From Methanoculleus receptaculi (GTDB taxonomy: Archaea; Halobacteriota; Methanomicrobia; Methanomicrobiales; Methanoculleaceae), in assembly GCF_033472595.1 (NCBI RefSeq), contig NZ_CP137642.1:1783384-1847383 (forward strand): a DNA stretch of 64,000 nt. Direction: 5' to 3'. Below the pieces are notes generated by a model. The model ran no database searches and was not told the DNA's origin. It saw nothing but the letters and a program-made list of their open reading frames with translations. Shown here piece by piece: positions 1 through 7,460 of this stretch. Position numbers and translations under genes: made by a program. The stretch's first letter is position 1; the number at the start of each line of letters is the position of its first letter.

Positions 1-1
1 G

Positions 2-784
2 GACGTCGTCGCGGCAAACGAACCGGTCCTCGCGGACTACGAAGCCGCGAGCATCCGGTTCGTCCGGGAGGTCGCCCAGCAGAACCCCGAGAAGCCCACG
101 GTCTCCTACTCCGGCGGAAAAGACAGCCTCGCGACCCTGCTCGTCGTCTTAAAGGCGCTCGGCCCGGTGCCGCTCCTCTTTGCCGACACGGGATTCGAGT
201 TCCCGGAGACCTGCGAGAATGTGGACGAGGTGGCGGAACGCTACGGGCTCGAAGTCCTCCGGGTCTGCGACGAAGAAGCATTCTGGAAGATGTTCGATGA
301 GAACGGCCCGCCTGCCGTCGACGACCGCTGGTGCTGCACGGTCTGCAAACTCCACCCCGTCGGCCGCCTGATCGGCGATCACTGGGGTGAATGCCTCTCG
401 TTCATCGGGCAGCGGAAGTACGAGTCGGTGCGGCGGATGCAGAGCCGGCGGGTCTGGCGGAACGCCCATGTCCCGCAACAGCTCTCGGCGGCCCCCATTC
501 AGCAGTGGACGGCGATGCACGTCTGGCTCTACATCTTCCGCGAGAAAGCCCCCTACAACCGCCTCTACGAGCGGGGGCTCGACCGCATCGGGTGCTTCAT
601 GTGCCCCTCGAGCGACCTTGCGACGTTTGCAATCATCGGGGTATCCCACCCCGAGCTCCTGGCGATGTGGCACGGCAAACTCGCCCGCTGGCAGGAGAGG
701 CAGGGGCTCTCTCCCGACTGGATCGAGCGCGGGCTGTGGCGAAAACGGGGAGATGCGGATGAAGAAGAAGATAGTTATAATTGA
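2..784 (+). CDS. PAPS-reductase-like PP-loop protein, 5' end outside window
   Basis: The reading frame is open from the window edge, so the N-terminus is missing. A PP-loop motif SGGKDS lies about 38 residues into the visible part, followed by LLFADTGFEFPET, as in phosphoadenylyl-sulfate reductase and related ATP pyrophosphatases. Cysteine clusters WCCTVCK and GCFMCPS look like the metal site of archaeal members that have an extra C-terminal zinc or Fe-S module. The family reduces or activates adenylated sulfur compounds, or acts as a PP-loop ATPase; the exact substrate cannot be read here. The 3' end overlaps hisH by 26 bases, so the two are probably translationally coupled. A DNA-modification (Dnd-type) or tRNA-thiolation role is possible but not indicated by the neighbours. 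Confidence 0.85.
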   Translation, partial: DVVAANEPVLADYEAASIRFVREVAQQNPEKPTVSYSGGKDSLATLLVVLKALGPVPLLFADTGFEFPETCENVDEVAERYGLEVLRVCDEEAFWKMFDENGPPAVDDRWCCTVCKLHPVGRLIGDHWGECLSFIGQRKYESVRRMQSRRVWRNAHVPQQLSAAPIQQWTAMHVWLYIFREKAPYNRLYERGLDRIGCFMCPSSDLATFAIIGVSHPELLAMWHGKLARWQERQGLSPDWIERGLWRKRGDADEEEDSYN

Positions 785-1367
785 TTACGGTCTCGGCAAC
801 CTGCGGAGCGTGCTGCGGGGCCTGGAGCGGGCGGGAGCAGCGGCGAGGATAACGGGGGATGCTGAGGAGATCACGGCAGCAGATGGGATCGTCCTCCCAG
901 GGGTGGGGGCGTTTCGCGAGGGGATGGAGATGCTCGGCGATCTCCAGGTGACAGTCGTCAACGCCGCTCGCGATACGCCGCTGCTCGGGATCTGTCTTGG
1001 TATGCAGATGCTCATGGACTCGAGCGAAGAGCACGGGCTCCACCAGGGGCTCGGGATGGTGCCGGGGGAGGTCAGGCGGTTTATACCGACCGGCGGGGAG
1101 AAGGTGCCGCATATGGGCTGGAACACCATACGCGTCCAGGCAGGGGCACCTATCTTCGATGGGCTGCGCGAGGAGGAGTACGTCTACTTTGTCCACTCCT
1201 ACTATGCGGCGGCCGCACCGGAGAGCGTCATCGCGAGCACCACCTACATCCACCCATTTGCATCCGCGGTCAGGTGCGGGCAGACATACGGTCTCCAGTT
1301 CCACCCGGAGAAGAGCGGTGCGGTGGGGCTGAAGATCCTGGAGAACTTCATCGAGCAGATCTGTTAG
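759..1367 (+). CDS. hisH: Imidazole glycerol phosphate synthase, glutaminase subunit
   Basis: A class I glutamine amidotransferase of 202 residues, the usual HisH length. It begins with the HisH signature IIDYGLGNLRS. The nucleophile is the Cys of GICLGMQ (about residue 79) and the His/Glu pair is in QFHPEKS near the end. It hydrolyses glutamine and passes ammonia to HisF, which forms imidazole glycerol phosphate and AICAR in histidine synthesis. Of two in-frame ATGs at 753 and 759, the second is preferred because GGGGAG sits six bases upstream of it. No hisF lies nearby, so the his genes are dispersed. The AICAR by-product feeds into purine synthesis, where PurH (11210-12697) acts. Confidence 0.95.
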   Translation: MKKKIVIIDYGLGNLRSVLRGLERAGAAARITGDAEEITAADGIVLPGVGAFREGMEMLGDLQVTVVNAARDTPLLGICLGMQMLMDSSEEHGLHQGLGMVPGEVRRFIPTGGEKVPHMGWNTIRVQAGAPIFDGLREEEYVYFVHSYYAAAAPESVIASTTYIHPFASAVRCGQTYGLQFHPEKSGAVGLKILENFIEQIC

Positions 1368-1586
1368 GCCAGGTATACTCCTCTCTCGCTGCCGGGACTC
1401 CCGTTTCTGCCTCGCACCCCTGCTCCAGCCAGGATAGACCGCAGCGGTGTTCACCAAAAAGAGTGCGTTCGGCTGAGATATGGAGATAGAGGCGGAGATG
1501 ATCTCGCCCTCCGCGGCGTTTGCTGTCTTCCTCGCGCTTGCAGGATCCGCAGCCGCGCCTGACCCCGCACCCCGCTAACCCGGCTT

Positions 1587-2078
1587 TCAGGAGCCCAAGC
1601 GCACCTCTTTCAGCCTTCGCTCAATACGAGCCCCATGCGACCCCATCCAGTAGAGTTTCCGGCAGGCTGGGCACCACCAGAACTCCCTTTCCGGGGGCGA
1701 GGACGGTGCGTATGGGGTCTCCCGGATCTCACGCCGCGTTGCCGGTCGAAGGCGCGTGTTGCAGAGCGAACAGCGACTCATCCTGACCTCCGGCTCGATC
1801 AGACCGGCGTCGGCAAGTTGCCGGATCTGTGACATGATATCTTCAGAAGCGATGTAGACCGCCTGCTCCCCGCCCCGGCGCGCGAGTTCACGATCGCGGG
1901 TCAGGAGGACACGATCCTCACAGGTTGCGATCTCTAGCAGCAGCGAATCTTCCCGCGTGCTGCCGGGGGGGAGGCCGTTTGCACACAGTGTGTCATACCC
2001 CATGAACCGGAGGTAGCGCGTCAGCGTCCCGAGCATCCTGTCGGTCAGGAAACGGCGTTCACCGGATCTCCGAGACAT
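1587..2078 (-). CDS. Mut7-C RNase domain protein with zinc ribbon
   Basis: A 163-residue protein that starts at an ATG overlapping the 3' end of the upstream radical SAM gene by 20 bases. The N-terminal part has the Mut7-C/PIN-like pattern FLTDRMLGTLTRYLRFMGYDT, with the conserved early Asp and a later LLTRDREL. The C-terminal part has CSLCNTRLRP and WWCPACRKLYWMGSH, a four-cysteine zinc ribbon. Mut7-C proteins are predicted RNases of the PIN fold; the archaeal stand-alone forms are uncharacterised. The rest of the same frame upstream of 2078 overlaps the coding sequence of amrS and is not a real extension. Confidence 0.85.
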   Translation of the reverse strand: MSRRSGERRFLTDRMLGTLTRYLRFMGYDTLCANGLPPGSTREDSLLLEIATCEDRVLLTRDRELARRGGEQAVYIASEDIMSQIRQLADAGLIEPEVRMSRCSLCNTRLRPATRREIRETPYAPSSPPEREFWWCPACRKLYWMGSHGARIERRLKEVRLGS

Positions 2079-3072
2079 ACTCGATGCGCCCCCCGCATCT
2101 CGTGCAGGAATGCCCTTCAAGCCCCCGTATCCGTATGGCGTAGCCCGCCCGCTCGATGATAAGGTTTCCGCAGGATGGGCAGTAGGTGCTCTCGTAAGGG
2201 TGGCCTCCGACGTTTCCCAGGTATGGGTAGTTGATCCCGAGTTCTTTTGCCCGTTCGTAAATCTTCTCCAGCGTCCTGACCGGTGTCGGCCAGAGATCCA
2301 GCATCCTGTATTCAGGGTGGAACCGGGTGAAGTGCATCGGCGTGTCGGGTCCGAGGTTCTCAAGCACCCACCGGATGAGCCCCTCCATCTCCTCCATAGA
2401 GTCGTTCTGGCCCGGGATGACAAGTGTAACCGTCTCGATATGCATACCGAGTTCCTTTGCAAGCAACGTTGCGTCCAGGACAGGCTGAAGCCTCCCGCCG
2501 CAGACCTTCCGGTAGAAGGCATCAGAGAACGATTTGATGTCAACACGGAAGGCGGTGAGCATACCGGCGAGGTCGCGCAACCCCTCCTCGGTGATGTAGC
2601 CGTTTGTGACATAGACCGTTCCAAGACCTTTCTGCCGTGCAAACGCCCCCATCTCAAGCGGATACTCGTGCCATATGGTGGGCTCATTGTATGTCCAGGC
2701 GATGCTTGCAGAACCCGACGCAATCGCCCGCTCCACTCCCATCTCGGGGCTGATATCCCTGAACCCTCCCATCTCCAGAGTTTGCTGGGAGATCTGCCAG
2801 TTCTGGCAGTGCACACAGTGGAAGTTGCAGCCAACGCTGCCAAGCGAGTAAGAGAGGCTCCCCGGCAGGAAATGATACAGCGGTTTCTTCTCGATGGGAT
2901 CGACCGCTTCAGCGATCACCTTGCCGAATGTGGCGGCATACAGCGTGCCGCCGCGGTTGATGCGGACACCGCAGATACCATGCTTCCCATCTTTAATGGT
3001 GCACCTGTGGGCGCAGAGCGAGCACCTGACGGTGTTATCCTCCAGTTTCTGGTAGAGTCGCGCCTCATGCAT
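2059..3072 (-). CDS. amrS: AmmeMemoRadiSam system radical SAM enzyme
   Basis: A 337-residue radical SAM protein with the CxxxCxxC cluster at Cys82, Cys86 and Cys89 (GCNFHCVHCQNWQ). An N-terminal zinc-type motif CSLCAHRC and a C-terminal CPSCGN...CTRCGG ribbon are also seen, which matches the AmrS family. AmrS proteins occur with the AMMECR1 and Memo-like partners and are thought to make a radical-dependent modification; the substrate is not established. Neither partner is in this window. The gene is followed by an overlapping Mut7-C gene and preceded by a tiny zinc-ribbon gene on the same strand, so the three may form one transcript. Confidence 0.92.
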   Translation of the reverse strand: MHEARLYQKLEDNTVRCSLCAHRCTIKDGKHGICGVRINRGGTLYAATFGKVIAEAVDPIEKKPLYHFLPGSLSYSLGSVGCNFHCVHCQNWQISQQTLEMGGFRDISPEMGVERAIASGSASIAWTYNEPTIWHEYPLEMGAFARQKGLGTVYVTNGYITEEGLRDLAGMLTAFRVDIKSFSDAFYRKVCGGRLQPVLDATLLAKELGMHIETVTLVIPGQNDSMEEMEGLIRWVLENLGPDTPMHFTRFHPEYRMLDLWPTPVRTLEKIYERAKELGINYPYLGNVGGHPYESTYCPSCGNLIIERAGYAIRIRGLEGHSCTRCGGRIEYVSEIR

Positions 3073-3102
3073 ATGATCTCCCCCTGTCGGGAAGCATGAT
3101 AG

Positions 3103-3264
3103 TTATTGCGGGAGGTGCCGCCTATCCACCTCTCCATCCTCTCTGTCATACTCGACAACCAGGGCGCCGCGATACCCGCAACGCTTGCAGCGGTAGAGAG
3201 AACCGATGTATCCTCCGGTAACCGGCCATACATCGGTTGAGTTGCAGACCGGGCAGTGCAGCAT
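3103..3264 (-). CDS. Small zinc-ribbon protein
   Basis: A 53-residue protein with CPVCNST near the start and CKRCGYRG about twenty residues later, a classic four-cysteine ribbon, followed by an acidic tail. The ATG at 3264 is used here; a GTG two codons upstream (3270) is also possible. It lies 30 bases upstream of amrS on the same strand and is divergent from pyrH, with only 46 bases between the starts. I cannot assign a function. Small ribbons of this kind are common in methanogens and may bind RNA or act as adaptors. Confidence 0.7.
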   Translation of the reverse strand: MLHCPVCNSTDVWPVTGGYIGSLYRCKRCGYRGALVVEYDREDGEVDRRHLPQ

Positions 3265-3310
3265 CTTCACAACAGGTATATGAGTGATATCCGGGTAATA
3301 ATAGGGTGGG

Positions 3311-4015
3311 ATGAAGAAGATCGTTATATCTCTGGGCGGCTCGATTCTGGTCCCCTCGCTTGAATCGAACAATATCGCTCGATACGTATCCGTTCTGAAG
3401 AAGATCTCCGGGATATGCCGACTGTTCATTGTTGTCGGCGGTGGCGGGGAGGCGCGCAGGTACATCGGGGTCGCTCGCGGCCTTGGCGCCGGCGAGGCAG
3501 CGGCGGACGAACTCGGCATCATGGTGACCAGGCTGAACGCGCGTCTTCTCATCGCCGGTCTCGGCGAGGCGGCCTACCCGCGTGTTGCCGAGAACTACAC
3601 AGAGGCGCTTGAGTTCGCGCTGAGCGGAAAGATCGTGGTCATGGGCGGGATCACTCCTGCACAGACGACTGACGCCGTATCGGCGGTGCTTGCCGAGAGC
3701 GTTGGTGCCGATCTCCTCATCAACGCCACGTCGATCGACGGGATATACAGCGCCGACCCGAAGAAAGATGCCAGTGCAGTGAGGCACGAACGCCTCACTC
3801 CGCGAGAACTCCTGGAGATCCTCACAGCAAACAGAATGAACGCGGGCGCCAACACCGTTCTCGATATCGTGGCCGGGAAAGTTATTGAACGCTCCGGGAT
3901 CCCTCTTCTGGTGATCGACGGCCGTGAACCGGATAACCTCTACCGGGCGATCGCGGAGGGCGCGTTTCTCGGCACCATAGTCTCAAAAGAGGGTGCAGAA
4001 CCCCGGCCGGCCTGA
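3311..4015 (+). CDS. pyrH: UMP kinase (archaeal type)
   Basis: An amino-acid-kinase-fold protein of 234 residues, the length of archaeal UMP kinases. The N-terminal nucleotide-binding strand-loop is VISLGGSILVP, followed by the glycine-rich VVGGGGEARRYI and the C-terminal DGIYSADPKKD that binds the nucleotide. It phosphorylates UMP to UDP with ATP in pyrimidine synthesis. GGGTGGG precedes the ATG at short spacing. The gene is divergent from the zinc-ribbon gene and converges on the disrupted membrane gene downstream. Confidence 0.93.
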   Translation: MKKIVISLGGSILVPSLESNNIARYVSVLKKISGICRLFIVVGGGGEARRYIGVARGLGAGEAAADELGIMVTRLNARLLIAGLGEAAYPRVAENYTEALEFALSGKIVVMGGITPAQTTDAVSAVLAESVGADLLINATSIDGIYSADPKKDASAVRHERLTPRELLEILTANRMNAGANTVLDIVAGKVIERSGIPLLVIDGREPDNLYRAIAEGAFLGTIVSKEGAEPRPA

Positions 4016-4545
4016 ATTCGCAGGGGGAAAAAACTCCCCTCCAGGGGTCAGGTGGGAGCAAAAAGGATTCTAAACCCAACTAGACAGGGACCTGGAGATG
4101 ATCTGCCTTGCCGCCAGAACGAACCCGATTACCGCAGAGAGAGCCTGCAGCGCAAAGGAGGGGTTCTCTTTCCAGGTTCAAACCCCTCTTAATGATCGAT
4201 ACCACGTTTCTTGAGTTCATCAGACTTCTTCTTAGAGCATGCCTCACATCGAAACTCTGGCGCCGGGTCGCTGGTTCTGTCGTAGTTCTTTGCCCTGACG
4301 AGGCGGTAACCCCGGGCAACCCTGCCGCAGTCCACGCACCTGATATCGTCTCTCACCTCCCACTGTGCGGCGAGGGCCTCGGAGGTGAAGATAAACCGAT
4401 CGACCCAGAAGAAGATGAGACCTCCCACCAGGTTGGCGATTATCGTCGCGGCAAGCGCCCCAAGGCTGCCGAGCAACGCAAGCACCCCGGCCAGGATCGG
4501 CGTCGAGAGTTGCCACCGGACGAGATACAGGCCGTATCGTGTGAA

Positions 4546-5733
4546 CTACCCCGCCCTGAAGGGCGGGGCTTCCTGCTTCATGGCCAACACTTGCACCACA
4601 GAGATGTGATGTAGAGGTCTTGGCTCCACAGGCTCAAAGGGCTGTTCCATCCCCACGCGGTGGATATTTACCGCAGCATTGTAATCTCTATCGGCAACAA
4701 ACCCACAGTATGGGCATTCGTGGACTCTCTCGGAGAGCGTCTTTTTCACGATGCTTCCGCAGTTCGAACACATCTGTGTCGTGTCGCGGGGATCGACTTT
4801 GACGAGTTCCGTACCAGCACTTTCAGCCTTGTACGAGAGGTAAGAATAAAATCGTCCCCACGACGCACTGTGGATACTTCTCCGGAGCCCGCGAGATTTG
4901 CCGTTCTCTTTCAAATACTTGATATTCAGGTCTTCAACACAGATCGTCGCATAGGTGTCAACGTACTGACGGGAGAGTTTGTGCAGGAAATCGTTCTTCT
5001 GGTTGGCGACATGATCATAGACCTTCTCCAGTTTCCTTTTTGCCTTCTTCCAGTTTTTCGAGAACCGTTTTTTCCGGGCAAGACTCCGCTGGATCTTCTT
5101 GATCCTGCCCAGAGAATGTTCATAGAACCTGGGGTTCTCGATCACCGCACCGTCACTATCGACCGCAAACGAGTTCAGACCGAGATCGATACCGACAGAC
5201 TGCCCTTCACGCTTTGATGAAGACACTGTCTGCTCTGTCTGAATGATCACATACCATCTATCGCCGGAACGGGTGATCAGGACACCCTTCACCTTCCCGG
5301 TGTAGGGTCGGTGCATGTTGAACGGAATCGTTCCGATCTTCGAGAACGTAATCGAACTATGCTCGCGATCGATCTTGAAACCCGACTGATTATAATTGAG
5401 CGTCCGGTATCGGGCTGCACTCTTGAATCGGAGTTTGCCGATCTTCCGTCCTCTCTTCTTTGTCTGCGAGAGTGCAGCGATGTTGCTCCAGAGGGTGTAG
5501 TTGACCATCTGGAGCACTTTAGAGTACACGTCCTTGAGTGCAGGATTCTCCTCTTTCAGCGTGACGATCCGCGCCTGCGTTCCTTGCATCGTCGGAGAGA
5601 TTCCATTCTCTCGTGCCGTGTTGCATTCTTCGAGAAGTTTGTTGTAGAGCCACCTACAGGTATCGAGCGCGGCATTCAGCCGAACTTCAGTGGTTGCATC
5701 GGGATACGCTCGGTACTTGTAGGAAACGATCAT
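4546..5733 (-). CDS. tnpB: TnpB, RNA-guided nuclease of the IS605 element
   Basis: A 395-residue TnpB with the three RuvC acidic residues: Asp183 in GIDLGLNSFAV, Glu267 in ICVEDLNI and Asp350 in ADRDYNAAVNI. The zinc finger CSNCG...CPYCG lies between the second and third. The protein ends in PPFRAG, encoded within the right-end hairpin. TnpB proteins cut DNA guided by a right-end RNA, next to a motif equal to the element's target, and so favour retention of the element. The ATG directly abuts the tnpA stop codon, indicating coupled translation. Nothing essential is missing. Confidence 0.95.
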   Translation of the reverse strand: MIVSYKYRAYPDATTEVRLNAALDTCRWLYNKLLEECNTARENGISPTMQGTQARIVTLKEENPALKDVYSKVLQMVNYTLWSNIAALSQTKKRGRKIGKLRFKSAARYRTLNYNQSGFKIDREHSSITFSKIGTIPFNMHRPYTGKVKGVLITRSGDRWYVIIQTEQTVSSSKREGQSVGIDLGLNSFAVDSDGAVIENPRFYEHSLGRIKKIQRSLARKKRFSKNWKKAKRKLEKVYDHVANQKNDFLHKLSRQYVDTYATICVEDLNIKYLKENGKSRGLRRSIHSASWGRFYSYLSYKAESAGTELVKVDPRDTTQMCSNCGSIVKKTLSERVHECPYCGFVADRDYNAAVNIHRVGMEQPFEPVEPRPLHHISVVQVLAMKQEAPPFRAG

Positions 5734-6141
5734 TTACTTCTCCATCTGCGAGTCAACATACTCTTTCAGCGCATCGAGGCTTACCTGTCCTGATGTTGCA
5801 AGGAAATATGACGGAGACCAGAAGGAATCTCCCTCTAGCAAATTCTTCGTTGCAGGGAACTCCTGCCGTAGTCTCCGTGCCGATACTCCCTTGATCACGT
5901 TGACAACATTGACGAGGTTGGTTTTCGGAGTCGCCTTGAAGAGAAGATGATAGTGATCTTCCGCAGGTTCGTGAGCAACAACGTCTATACCCAATTCGTC
6001 CGATAGGTTCCACACGATATCTTTCAGACGCTCCCGAATATCGTCAGAATATAACGCTTTCCGGCGATACTTCACTACTATCACCAGATGATAATAGAGA
6101 GCAAAGACCGAATGCGCTGACCTATCAAGTTTATACTTCAT
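5734..6141 (-). CDS. tnpA: TnpA, Y1 HUH transposase
   Basis: A 135-residue Y1 transposase of the IS200/IS605 type. The HUH pair is seen as His63-Tyr-His65 in EDHYHLLF and the catalytic tyrosine is Tyr128 in LKEYVDSQ. It excises and inserts the element as single-stranded DNA using the subterminal hairpins. The length is normal for the family and there is no frameshift. Its stop codon touches the tnpB start. Upstream, within 40 bases, are two near-identical copies of a motif centred on GGGTATACC that may form part of its control region. Confidence 0.95.
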   Translation of the reverse strand: MKYKLDRSAHSVFALYYHLVIVVKYRRKALYSDDIRERLKDIVWNLSDELGIDVVAHEPAEDHYHLLFKATPKTNLVNVVNVIKGVSARRLRQEFPATKNLLEGDSFWSPSYFLATSGQVSLDALKEYVDSQMEK

Positions 6142-6143
6142 GT

Positions 6144-6177
6144 TGGGTATACCATATTATTTGGGTATACCATACTA
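6144..6177. repeat. Tandem GGGTATACC-centred repeat before tnpA
   Basis: Two consecutive copies of TGGGTATACCATA(T/C)TAT, about 17 bases each, lie immediately upstream of the tnpA start. Each contains the palindrome GGTATACC. A partial third copy (GATACCCAAG) follows at about 6180. On the tnpA strand an A/T-rich GATATATC stands about 50 bases before the ATG and could be its TATA box. The repeats could be an operator or a structure that limits tnpA translation. Confidence 0.6.
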
Positions 6178-6340
6178 TGATACCCAAGATGATATATCTA
6201 TCGCAGGAAGGAAGGGCGGCTCCGCTTTCATCCCCATCGTGAACGGTGGGGACTTCCCACTCCGCCCCCTTCACCCCCGCAAGTTAATTTCCACGGATAA
6301 TATTCAACCCCCTGAGTCATAAATCCTGGCGGGGACGACC

Positions 6341-7294
6341 TCAGGAGAGCACCAGGATCCGGCGAGTCAGGCTCTTGTGCACCCGCTGCTCGTGCTCCTG
6401 CAGGATGGTGAAATAGCAGGCGGCGATAGACGTTATGTCACGGTTCGTCACAACGACCGCGCGCCGCCCCGACCGGAGGATACGCCGGATCTCCGCAAGC
6501 GACCCGTCGTACAACTGATCCATGCTCTCTGCGCGGACCCTGACCGACTGGCCGTAGGGTAGATCTGTCACAACGGCGTCGATAGCACTGTCACGGATGG
6601 GGACTGCCGCGGCATCTGCAACCATCACATCCTGGCAAGGGAGGTTGCGCCTGCAGCCCTCGATCATCTCGGGGTCGAAGTCACTCCCAAGTATACTGGC
6701 ACCTACCTCCCTCGCCTCAAGGAGGATCCCGCCTGTGCCGCAGAAAGGGTCAAAGAGCCGCTCACCTGGCGCAACAAGAGATATATTGACGAGCGCCCTG
6801 GCTATCCGGGGCATCATCACGCCAGGGTGGAAGAACGGCCGACGCGTGGGGTTCCGGGCCTCAAACGCCCCTCGGTCGATCCTGAAAATTACGCGGCCGA
6901 AGTAACAGCGATCACCGGAGACGATGGCACGGTACTCTTCGACGGGGTTGCGCAGCGAGACCGGCCCGGTGATCAGGCTCCCGATCAGTCGCTCGGCCTC
7001 AAGGCTAGATATGTCCATACGCGCCCCCTGAACGGTCTTCACCCTGCCGGCAAACGGTCGTGTGGTCGTGATGCCAAGGTCCCGAAGCAGACCCTCAAAC
7101 GCTGCAGCCGTAGGTTCGCACTCGCCGAGATACTCCATAACCACGTGCGTCAGGGAAAGTCTTCTGGTAGCCTCCGGGTCAGGGCATTCCGCGACCGCAA
7201 CCTGCGTCCGCCGGGAGAGCACCCTGCCCACGCACTCGAGCTCCGCGACCGGCAGACCAGGGTGCTCACCGGAGAGTTCGAAGAGCAGCTTCAT
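6341..7294 (-). CDS. tRNA (guanine-10-N2) methyltransferase
   Basis: A 317-residue protein of the archaeal Trm-G10/TRM11 family. The N-terminal half matches a THUMP-type RNA-binding region. The C-terminal half is a Rossmann methyltransferase with motif I FDPFCGTGGILLEA and the N2-guanine signature TDLPYGQS. It mono- or dimethylates G10 of tRNAs using SAM. The gene was probably followed closely by the small membrane gene that is now disrupted by the IS. The 166 bases upstream, to dnaJ, contain a short hairpin (CCATGC...GCATGG) but no gene. Confidence 0.9.
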   Translation of the reverse strand: MKLLFELSGEHPGLPVAELECVGRVLSRRTQVAVAECPDPEATRRLSLTHVVMEYLGECEPTAAAFEGLLRDLGITTTRPFAGRVKTVQGARMDISSLEAERLIGSLITGPVSLRNPVEEYRAIVSGDRCYFGRVIFRIDRGAFEARNPTRRPFFHPGVMMPRIARALVNISLVAPGERLFDPFCGTGGILLEAREVGASILGSDFDPEMIEGCRRNLPCQDVMVADAAAVPIRDSAIDAVVTDLPYGQSVRVRAESMDQLYDGSLAEIRRILRSGRRAVVVTNRDITSIAACYFTILQEHEQRVHKSLTRRILVLS

Positions 7295-7460
7295 CCTAAC
7301 GATATTGGGCTGGATTGAGATAAAATTGGAGTAGACGCAGAAAAGATCGGGTCACGATGGGGGATCTTACCCATGCTGCCAGGGCATGGCAACAGAATCA
7401 GTCGGTCCTGAGCGGGCCAATAGAATTACCAGGATCACCAGATACCGGCAGAGACCGCTC

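Larger units (their letters stand above)
4541..6282 (-). mobile_element. IS200/IS605-family element with tnpA and tnpB
   Basis: Ends are inferred from the precise in-frame repair of the flanking gene. The left end abuts TTAAC (minus strand, 6287-6283) and the right end finishes TTCAC just before ACGATACGG. No target duplication is seen, as expected for single-strand Y1 transposition. Subterminal hairpins are visible at both ends: a perfect 8-bp stem at 4549-4568 (CCCCGCCC/GGGCGGGG, loop TGAA) at the right end, and a stem at 6232-6251 (CCCCA..TGGGG) at the left end. Both genes are full length with catalytic residues, so the element may be active. Length is 1742 bases. Confidence 0.88.
4189..6320 (-). 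pseudogene. Small membrane/zinc-ribbon protein gene split by IS200/IS605
   Basis: The 3' part (4189-4540) and the 5' part (6283-6320) lie on either side of the insertion element. Removing 4541-6282 joins a 38-base start to a 352-base remainder, giving 390 bases. That is exactly 130 codons in one frame: MTQGVEYYPWKLT continues into RYGLYLVRWQLSTP. The restored 129-residue protein has about two membrane segments (around residues 25-60, ending FFWVDRFIF) and a C-terminal four-cysteine motif CVDCG...CEACSKKK. The membrane part faintly resembles GtrA-like proteins, but I do not assign a function. The start lies 21 bases after the stop of the upstream methyltransferase gene, so it was probably its operon partner. 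A truncated GTG-started form (from 4485) may still be made. Confidence 0.8.

Noticed and set aside
149-673. Open frame on the minus strand opposite the PAPS-reductase-like gene
   Set aside because: It is the mirror frame of a conserved coding sequence and contains no recognisable motif.
1368-1586. Coding or RNA gene between hisH and the Mut7-C gene
   Set aside because: The gap lies between two converging genes and shows no coding bias, hairpin or guide-RNA boxes.
4080-4180. Very short hydrophobic frame downstream of the disrupted membrane gene (reads like FALQALSAVIGFVLAARQII)
   Set aside because: It is protein-like and would hold one membrane helix, but no start codon exists in frame and it is only about 33 codons long. 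It may be a remnant or chance.
4165-4185. GGTTCAAACCC resembling a tRNA T-loop
   Set aside because: The flanking bases do not form a T stem and no acceptor or anticodon stem is present.
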